Assembly: GCA_021791615.1 (NCBI GenBank)
Contig: JAJYWG010000295.1
Coordinates: forward strand, 1 to 16,390
Direction of reading: 5' to 3'
Length of the DNA stretch: 16,390 bases
Source of the DNA: Actinomycetes bacterium
Lineage (GTDB): Bacteria > Actinomycetota > Acidimicrobiia > Acidimicrobiales > RAAP-2
The position numbers and the translations under genes are program-made. The notes under the pieces are model-generated. The model was given only the letters and a program-made list of their open reading frames with translations, was not told the origin of the DNA and made no database searches. Shown here piece after piece: positions 1 through 7,000 of this stretch (positions are counted from its first letter, which is position 1; each line of letters starts with the position of its first letter).

Positions 1-2
1 TG

Positions 3-71
3 CACCTGATTGCCGACGAAGTCGCTGGAGGCGAGGAGGTGACGACTGCCGAACTCGACGTAGCCAGTTAG
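3..71 (+). CDS. 3' end of a gene that starts outside the window (partial)
   Basis: Reading the third frame from base 3 gives 22 codons ending LDVAS and a TAG stop at 69-71. The visible peptide is acidic (runs such as ADEVAGGEEV) and reads like ordinary protein, whereas the other two frames in this stretch are arginine/cysteine-rich or broken by stops. It ends 13 bases before the recombinase start at 85, so it may be the upstream gene of the same unit. With so few residues no family can be named. A chance open stretch is also possible. Confidence 0.35.
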   Translation, partial: HLIADEVAGGEEVTTAELDVAS

Positions 72-84
72 CCAATCAACACGA

Positions 85-972
85 TTGGTGCGGTGGTCGT
101 CTTACACCACTCGTCTGGACTTGACCGTGTCCGGTCCGGTCTTTCCAGTTCTCGACGGGAGTGGCCGGCCAATGCGTACTACTGAAGGAACTGTCTGCGC
201 GTCGACCCACCAGGCTATGACTAAGACGCTGCGCTGGCGCACTTCACAAGCTGGCCTGGCTGTCTCGCCGGGTGTCGGTCTTCCTGATCTTTCGAATGAG
301 GACGCCGCCCGTAGAGTGCTTCGTGCTATGCAATGCAGCTCGCTCATCGATATACGGGATCGCTCAGTACTGAGCCTTGGATTCGTCGTGGCTTCACGCC
401 GGCGCAACCTCTCGGATTTCAACGTCGGCGATCTCGAGCTTTCTACTCATGGCGCCGTGGTGACCTTTCGTCGCTCCAAGACGGATCAGTATGGGCGTGA
501 CCCACGAAAGGCAGACGTCAAAAGGCTCGGTGGAGGACCCTACGACCCCGTAGCCAACGTTGAGGCATGGCTAGATGCATATACGGAGGCCCTGGGTCGG
601 CCCTTGGATCCCGGCGATCCGCTGTTCTGTCGAATAGACCGCCATGGTAGGCTCGTGAGAGCACGCATCGGACGTATGGGCGAGGACCCTGCACAGGGAC
701 ATGCTCTCGGTGGCTCTGCGGTTCGGCTCCAGAGGCCTGCCTTTTCCGAGATCGTGCGGCTTCGAGCTGCACAGGCCGGTCTGTCCGGGCGATTTCGGTC
801 GCATAGTCTGCGCCGCGGTATGGCCACCTCAGCAGCGCGCCGGGGAATGCCAATCTACGAGATAGCGAAACGCGGTGGATGGAAATCGCTCGATACTGTT
901 GCGGGATACATAGAAGAAGCGCAGCGGTTCGACACGAGCATCGGGGAGGCACTCGGCCTCGGCGACGACTGA
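85..972 (+). CDS. Tyrosine recombinase / phage integrase family protein, N-terminus atypical
   Basis: Site-specific DNA recombinase of the tyrosine (lambda integrase) family, which cuts and rejoins DNA through a tyrosine. The catalytic domain spans about residues 67-290: Arg box R105 (SRRRNL), beta-hairpin Lys K132 (RRSKTDQ), box II H240-S-L-R243, W266 in place of the usual second His, and nucleophile Y275 (AGYIEE), with the normal nine-residue gap. All key residues are present. At 295 aa it lacks a clear SAM-like core-binding domain. Residues 16-58 instead resemble a second copy of part of the catalytic domain (see findings). The first available start is TTG at 85 with no Shine-Dalgarno sequence, because stops lie just upstream in frame. 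It may be a 5'-truncated remnant or the end of a larger recombinase interrupted near base 70. It probably marks a boundary of the island. The family call is firm; activity is uncertain. Confidence 0.85.
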   Translation: MVRWSSYTTRLDLTVSGPVFPVLDGSGRPMRTTEGTVCASTHQAMTKTLRWRTSQAGLAVSPGVGLPDLSNEDAARRVLRAMQCSSLIDIRDRSVLSLGFVVASRRRNLSDFNVGDLELSTHGAVVTFRRSKTDQYGRDPRKADVKRLGGGPYDPVANVEAWLDAYTEALGRPLDPGDPLFCRIDRHGRLVRARIGRMGEDPAQGHALGGSAVRLQRPAFSEIVRLRAAQAGLSGRFRSHSLRRGMATSAARRGMPIYEIAKRGGWKSLDTVAGYIEEAQRFDTSIGEALGLGDD

Positions 973-1039
973 CAGCGCCTGGCCTGGTGCTACCCTTGCC
1001 TCGGGGCATTCCAGCATTCATGGCCTCGTAGAACCTGCC

Positions 1040-1045
1040 TATAAT
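1040..1045 (+). promoter_or_regulatory. Candidate -10 box of the defence operon
   Basis: A perfect TATAAT stands out in GC-rich surroundings 18 bases before the first in-frame ATG (1064). The best -35 at the proper distance (about 1017-1022) matches TTGACA only at three positions. A transcript starting near 1051-1053 would have a very short leader if translation begins at 1064, or a 40-70 nt leader if it begins at GTG 1091 or ATG 1121. Confidence 0.5.
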
Positions 1046-1063
1046 TTTCACCATGCCAGCGAT

Positions 1064-3139
1064 ATGCGGCGCACGGCCGGAGCAGTAGGCGTGCTGCTCG
1101 GGGAGTGGAACGAGACTCTGATGGCCTGGTTCTTCTCCCGTCGACCCCATGAGCGTGTCTACCTGCGAGTCGACGATGCCGAGCTGGAGAGGATCAACGA
1201 CGAGCGGGCACTGGACCTTCACGGTCCTGCGCAGGATCTGATCGACGCTGTCAGGCACGAGGTGCAGGGGGTGTCGTCCCTGCGATGGCTCCGCCGGCAA
1301 GGTGATGAGTGGCGCTCGCGCGCCGACCCTGACGAGGTGCCTCCGTGGCTTGGGCTAATCGCGGTTTCCGTGCTGGTCGTGGTACGAGAGAGCGAGCGGG
1401 GCAGCCTGGCCTTCTATCGACCGCTCTCGAACATCTTGGGTCTCAGCTCAATGCTTACCCAGGACGACTACGAGGAGTCGTTCTACAAGTGGTGGGTTGA
1501 TCTGGCAAGGTGGCTGGCAGAGAGCAACGCCGGGAAGCGGGGCCTTCCGTCTTGGCGGCGAATCCCGCAGACCGGTCCGCGCTGCGTGGTGGGTCACCCC
1601 TACACCCAGGTCCTTCTGCGTCGCGAAGACTTCCGAGACGTGGACGCGTTCCTGCTCTCACTCGGCCACCTCGGGCCGGGGGACCTCGAGATCACCGACC
1701 CGGCGAACGCGGGCGCTGACCTGTTGGAGCGACTCCGGCGGTGGGCGACTCAGCGCCGGGTCTCGGGCCGCTTGTGGGAGCTTCTTCACGGAAGCCACCA
1801 GGATGCGAGCGACAGCCTCCAGTACATGCTGCTCGATCACCTGCTAGACGAGGTTGAGACGGGCGGTGCCCGAGTTCTCAAGCGCGAAGCCAGCCTGGTT
1901 GTCACGCTTGACGACTGGATAGAGCGACGATTGCAGTTCGCTGCGATCGCGCCGGCCTCCGCAGAGCTTTGGGAGTCGCGGACCATCGAGCTCGATGGTC
2001 AGATGGTCGGCCCCCTTGAGGGCGGCGAGCCGCACATCACGCCGATCCCCGTCGACTTGAGCGCACTCGACGATGGCGTCAGCGTCACGGCGATGAACGA
2101 TATTTCCCTTGTCTATCGACCGAGCGACATCGTCGTCCTCGCAGCACGAGATTGGTCGCTGTGGTGCTCGGTAGAAGACGCCGAGGTCGGAGAGACGGTG
2201 TACGTGTTGGTTGCCGACCGTGCTGCCGAGAGCATTCGCCATCTGCTGGAGAGCTTCCGGATCGCCTCGATCCAAGGGGTTCCCCCCGGCTGGACCCTGT
2301 ACGGCCCAGGAGTCCTGACGTTGCCAAGGGGACAGCCCATCGTTGGCCTTCCGATGCGCAAGAGCTGGCAGGCGGTCCCGAGGCTCGTGGGTGGCCTTGA
2401 GGTGGCACGGCGCACCTTTCTCCTCGGCGGCCCCCCCGGCGTGTTCGTGCCGGCCGACAGTGCCGACATGATCGTGCGTGTGGACGGGGAGTCGCTTGAT
2501 GCGGCCATGGGTGAGGGATCGGTCATGGATCTCCGGGAGCTGGATCTCGGCAGCGGCCATCACCGCGTCGACGTCGGCCCCTACCGCCTGACGTTCGAGC
2601 TGCGCGCCTTTGGGCGGCTGCCCGATGTTACCCAGAGCGTCGGGAGAACGGCCCTCGGAGTGATCGTCCCAATCGATCGTGCTGAGGGTCAGCCGGTGTT
2701 CACTGGGGGCGCCCGGTTGCCCGAGTCCGACTACGACCCGATCGTGATCTCCCCGCTCGGCGCGCGCCTGATCGTCTTCGGCCTGCCGGGCCAAGCGGTG
2801 GAGTGCTCCCCCATGATGGGCTCCTGGGCAAAGGCGGCCGGCCTTCCTCAGCTGGTGTTCGAGCCCACCCAGAGCTGCTCCTACCCGGCCGGCCGTCCCC
2901 TCTCGCCTTTGCTGTGGGTTGCCACGCTCGAGCGCACCACCGGCACCTGGGCGGTGACCCAGGTCCCGCGAGCCGTGCCGCCGGCCCAATTGGAGGTGGC
3001 TGCCGGGCCGCTCGCCCTTGAGATCATCACCGCGATCGGCGTGGAGCCGGTGATCCTTCGGGGCGGGCAACCGGATGACTCGGTCGCCGTCGCCGAGGAG
3101 TGGGCCGGATACGCACGCTCGGTGATCGGTGCCACATGA
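1064..3139 (+). CDS. Unknown 691-aa protein, first gene of Druantia II-like operon (candidate DruF)
   Basis: I do not recognise a named domain. The first ~300 residues are mostly helical, with a P-P-W-L-G segment followed by a hydrophobic stretch (LGLIAVSVLVVV) near residue 95; this looks like a packed helix rather than a membrane anchor because no signal or second segment accompanies it. From about residue 300 the protein is beta-rich with many Gly, Pro and Val, suggesting repeated beta-sandwich modules. No nuclease or Walker motif is evident. It is the promoter-proximal gene and its stop overlaps the next start (ATGA, 3136-3139), so it is translationally coupled to the helicase operon. Type II Druantia has two uncharacterised proteins, DruF and DruG, beside DruE; the larger would fit here by position only. 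The start is uncertain: GTG 1091 (GGAG at 1079-1082) or ATG 1121 (protein then begins MAWFFSRR) are good alternatives to ATG 1064. Confidence 0.85.
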   Translation: MRRTAGAVGVLLGEWNETLMAWFFSRRPHERVYLRVDDAELERINDERALDLHGPAQDLIDAVRHEVQGVSSLRWLRRQGDEWRSRADPDEVPPWLGLIAVSVLVVVRESERGSLAFYRPLSNILGLSSMLTQDDYEESFYKWWVDLARWLAESNAGKRGLPSWRRIPQTGPRCVVGHPYTQVLLRREDFRDVDAFLLSLGHLGPGDLEITDPANAGADLLERLRRWATQRRVSGRLWELLHGSHQDASDSLQYMLLDHLLDEVETGGARVLKREASLVVTLDDWIERRLQFAAIAPASAELWESRTIELDGQMVGPLEGGEPHITPIPVDLSALDDGVSVTAMNDISLVYRPSDIVVLAARDWSLWCSVEDAEVGETVYVLVADRAAESIRHLLESFRIASIQGVPPGWTLYGPGVLTLPRGQPIVGLPMRKSWQAVPRLVGGLEVARRTFLLGGPPGVFVPADSADMIVRVDGESLDAAMGEGSVMDLRELDLGSGHHRVDVGPYRLTFELRAFGRLPDVTQSVGRTALGVIVPIDRAEGQPVFTGGARLPESDYDPIVISPLGARLIVFGLPGQAVECSPMMGSWAKAAGLPQLVFEPTQSCSYPAGRPLSPLLWVATLERTTGTWAVTQVPRAVPPAQLEVAAGPLALEIITAIGVEPVILRGGQPDDSVAVAEEWAGYARSVIGAT

Positions 3140-4098
3140 GCAACTCCCAGGGAGCGGATCTGATCCTTGAGTGGTGCAGCCTGAAGGGCACCGGCACCCG
3201 CGGGAGCTTCGAGCAAGCGTGCCGCTCCGTGCTTGGCGAGTCGGCACGTCCCTCGCAACTGCTGCACGAATTGGAACTCTCCGGGCATGTCGAGGTGGAC
3301 TGGGTCGACAGCGGCCGCTGGTGGGTGGCGCCGACGGTGCTGAGCTTTGTCGAGGGATCCGGTGGCAACGCGGTGCTGCTTGGCGCAAGAAGCCCTGAGA
3401 CGATGTCGGTGCTCAAGCAGCTGGACGCGGCTGGCGATATCCGAGCTTTGACCGTCGTGGCACAAGGAGACAGATCACCGACGGCGATCTTCGTAGGCAT
3501 CTCCTCGACCACCGAGTTCGCCGCAGCGGCCCGGGCGATCGGCGCCTCGGCGAAGACTACCGTCAGGCTTGAGTACAAGGACGCGCTGGTTCCACTTGAG
3601 ACAGCCGTCGCGGCGGGGGCAAGCGAGTACACGTCCTCGGGCATCCAGGCAAAGCGGCTGAACGTGGCGTCGCTTCGGTTCGAGCCGTGCGAGGTTCGCT
3701 TCGGCAACTGGATGCCGGGCTGCTACGAGCAGATGTCCTATGGCATGCGCAGGTATCTCTACGTCGATGACCAGGGTGTGCTCCACAACGTAGACCGCTG
3801 GATCGCCGTGCATGCAGAGATCAATCGGGTCATGGGCTCGTCCAGTGGTGCGCCGAACCCGCTCTCGTGGTCGCCGGAGAGCCAAAGCCTCTTCTGCGAC
3901 GCCCGAGCACAGCTGCCGACTATGTGGGCTCGGGCAGCAGTGATGTGCACCGGCCTCCTGCCGATCCGCCACGTCGACCGTGCCGACGGCCACTATGTGG
4001 ATGAGTATCGAGGCGTGCTCGGCACCACCTACAACCGAATCCGGCTGACCCTCGGCTACGGGACCCAGCGCGCATCCACGACCGAGAGGGTGAGCTGA
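3136..4098 (+). CDS. Unknown 320-aa protein, second gene of Druantia II-like operon (candidate DruG)
   Basis: ATG 3136 is chosen because it forms an ATGA overlap with the preceding stop; an in-frame ATG at 3100 would overlap that gene by 40 bases. The first ~75 residues (SFEQACRSVLG, then LLHELELSGHVEVDW and RWWVAP) read like a small winged-helix unit with helix-helix-wing order. The rest is mixed alpha/beta with a tryptophan/tyrosine-rich segment (GNWMPGCYEQMSYGMRRYLY) near residues 195-215. I see no catalytic motif. The stop overlaps the helicase start (TGATG), so the protein is probably made in step with the helicase and may be a DNA-binding or adaptor partner. Assignment to DruG rests on neighbourhood only. 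Confidence 0.88.
   Translation: MSNSQGADLILEWCSLKGTGTRGSFEQACRSVLGESARPSQLLHELELSGHVEVDWVDSGRWWVAPTVLSFVEGSGGNAVLLGARSPETMSVLKQLDAAGDIRALTVVAQGDRSPTAIFVGISSTTEFAAAARAIGASAKTTVRLEYKDALVPLETAVAAGASEYTSSGIQAKRLNVASLRFEPCEVRFGNWMPGCYEQMSYGMRRYLYVDDQGVLHNVDRWIAVHAEINRVMGSSSGAPNPLSWSPESQSLFCDARAQLPTMWARAAVMCTGLLPIRHVDRADGHYVDEYRGVLGTTYNRIRLTLGYGTQRASTTERVS
4084..4090 (+). promoter_or_regulatory. Ribosome binding site of the large helicase
   Basis: GAGAGGG lies seven bases before ATG 4098, inside the end of the preceding gene. It supports 4098 as the start and independent ribosome loading in addition to coupling through the TGATG overlap. Confidence 0.5.
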
Positions 4099-7000
4099 TG
4101 CCCACGCCCGACGCGATCATCTCCGGGGTCCGCGACGAGCTTCTGCGCTACTACGACACCGCGTACCGCCTCGCCGACCGCGGACTCATGGCGGAGCGGG
4201 CGGCGCTGCTGCGCCGCCAAGGCATCGTCTTGGGAGAGCCGTTCATCGAGTTGCTCCCTCAATACCCGCTGGCAGGCGACCACGACGGCACGGTCCGCAC
4301 CCCAGCGGGCTCGCTTGAGCTGGCCGGGGCGCCGCCAATCCTCGCTGAGCTGATCGAGGAGGTGATGCTCGACGGCGTGCCACGCCCTCGGCGCCTCTTC
4401 GCCCACCAGGAGGAGGCTTTGGCCGCATCCTTCGGCCGCAACGAGCACGTCGCGCTCACCTCGGGAACCGGCTCGGGCAAGACCGAGGCCTTCCTGCTCC
4501 CCATCCTGAGCCGCCTCACCACCGAGGCCCAGGGCTGGGCCGCGCTCCCCCAGGACGCCGAGGGTGGCAGGTGGTGGGCTCACGGGCCGCGGCGCATCCC
4601 TCAGCGCAACCCCGCCGGACACCGCCCTGCAGCGGTGCGGGCCCTCGTCCTGTTCCCCATGAACGCTCTGGTCGAGGACCAGCTCGTCCGCCTGAGGCGC
4701 TATCTCGACGGTGACACCGCCCGCTCATGGTTCGACCGGCATCTCGGCGGCAACCGCTTCTACTTCGGCCAGTACACGGGACGGACCCCGGTGGCAGGCA
4801 AGAAGGACGAGAAGCCCTACAAGCGAGACGCTCTCCGAGCCCAGCTCCGTCGGGCCGAGCGAGAGTGGCTCGCCGTCGAGCGGCTGCTCGCCTCCGACGC
4901 CGACGGCCGAGTGGACCGCGACGCCCGATTCGTCATCCCAAGGGTCGATGCCGCAGGCTCGGCGGAGATGCGAAGCCGCTGGGACATGCAGGATGCCCCG
5001 CCGGACATCCTCATCACGAACTTCTCCATGCTGAGCATCATGCTCGGCCGCGACGAGGAGTCCGAGATCTGGGCGAGGACCGAGGAGTGGCTGGCCCAGC
5101 CATCGAGCGTCTTCACGCTCGTCATCGACGAGCTGCACATGTACCGAGGAACCCCGGGGACCGAGGTCGCCTACCTCATCCGGCGGCTCCTGCGAAAGCT
5201 TGGGCTACACCAGAGCCCCCACAAGCTGCGGGTGATCGCACCGACGGCATCCCTTGGCGAGGATGGCGACGACTACCTCCGAGCGTTCTTCGCCTCGGAG
5301 CACCCATTCCGCCGAGTCGATGCTGCACCGATCGCGACCAGAGGGGCGCGAGAGGCGCTCCAGCTCACCGCGGCCGGGGTGACGGCTGCGCAGTCCCCGA
5401 CCGACGCCAGCGAGACCGTCCAGCGAGGCGAGGTGACGGACTCCATCCGGTCGATCGCCGAGCGATTCGACGCGACCCTCCGCGAGGTGCCGCTGGCCGA
5501 CGGGCGACCGCGCGCCCTTCCTCTCTGGCTCTTGGAGGAGGGTCTGTTCCCCGACCTCTCCGCCGACGAGCGGCGCCAGCGGGCGCACGACCTCTACGCG
5601 CTTCTTGAGCGCGCCGGAGGGGACCAGGTGCGCCTCCGCCTGCACCTCCTCTTCAACGTCCTGCCGGGCCTGTGGGCGTGCTCAAACCCGGACTGCGATC
5701 AGGTGTCGCCCGAGCACCGCTTGGCAGGCCGGACGGTCGGGCGCATCTTCAACCAGCCCGAGATCACCTGCAGCTGCGGTGGACGCGTCCTGGAGCTTCT
5801 CTACTGCCAAAGCTGCGGCGAGGTGCTCCTCGGCGGCTATCGACCCGCAGAGTCCCAAGGCGGCCGGGATTTCCTCGTGCCCTTCCTCGCCGACCTGGAG
5901 CGCCTTCCCGACCGGGTGGTCACTGAGCGCACGGCGGTCAACTACGTCGTCTACTGGCCAAAGCCCCAAGCGGTCCGGCAGCCAGTGCGCCGCGACCGCA
6001 CGTGGGGCGGCCTCACCTTCGCCTTCAAGCGGGCGGACCTGACCCCACAGACCGGCATGATCCGGCGGCTACCCCAAGGCAGTACCGGCTGGGCTCTCGA
6101 CATCACCGGTGCCGACCACGCCACCCTCGAGCGGGTCCAGGGGCTGCCGCTGCACTGCCCAGGCTGCGACGAGGTGCGCTTCCCTTACCGAAACCGTCGC
6201 CGTCTGCCGCCGACGGACCCCGCCGGCAAGCGCTCGCCGATCCGGACCATGGGTCTCGGCTTCTCGCGCGTCACTCAGATCCTCTCCGGCGCCGTGCTCA
6301 GCCAGCTCCCCGCCGACCAGCGCCGACTGGTTGTCTTCAGCGATAGCCGGCAGGACGCGGCGCGCATTGGCCCGGATCTCGCCAGAAACCACTTCCAAGA
6401 CATCTTGCGAGCGGAGCTCGTTGCAGCGCTTGACGAGCGCGCCGACCTAGCAATGGCTGAGCGAGCCGTAGCGGGGGACACGTCGGAGGAGGCAGTCGCC
6501 GCATACGGTCAGCTCCGCAAGCAGATGCCGGCCCTCGCCGACGCCCTTGCACGCCCCCAGCACCTCCGGACCGACGCCGACAAGGCGCTCATCCACGCCG
6601 GCCAGTGGGAGCTCGAAGCCCCGACGGTCGAGCAGCTTATCGACCGGGTAGAGCTCGGGCTCGCCACCCTCGGGCTCAATCCCGGCGGCCCAGGACCCTC
6701 GCTATTTGAGGCTGCTGACGGCCGCCACTGGCACGAGCTGTATGACTGGGACGGGACCCGAATGACGCGGCGAGCGCCGCTTCCCGAGAACCTCAACGAC
6801 TTCCGCACCCTCATCCGGGGCACCCTCACTGCCGCGGTGCTCTCGAACCTCTTCAGCGGCGTGGGCCGCGACATCGAGTCCCTGGTCCTCGCCATGGTCG
6901 CGCCACTGAGCGCCGACCTGCCACCCGCGCAGCTCTCGGGGCTCGGCCAAGACACCTTCGCCGAGGTCGCCCACTCCGCGCTGCGCATCCTGTGCCTGCG

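Noticed and set aside
1844..3388. Minus-strand open frame of about 514 codons opposite the first two operon genes.
   Set aside because: It spans the junction of two well-supported plus-strand genes and is rich in Arg, His, Gly and Pro, as expected for an antisense shadow in GC-rich DNA.
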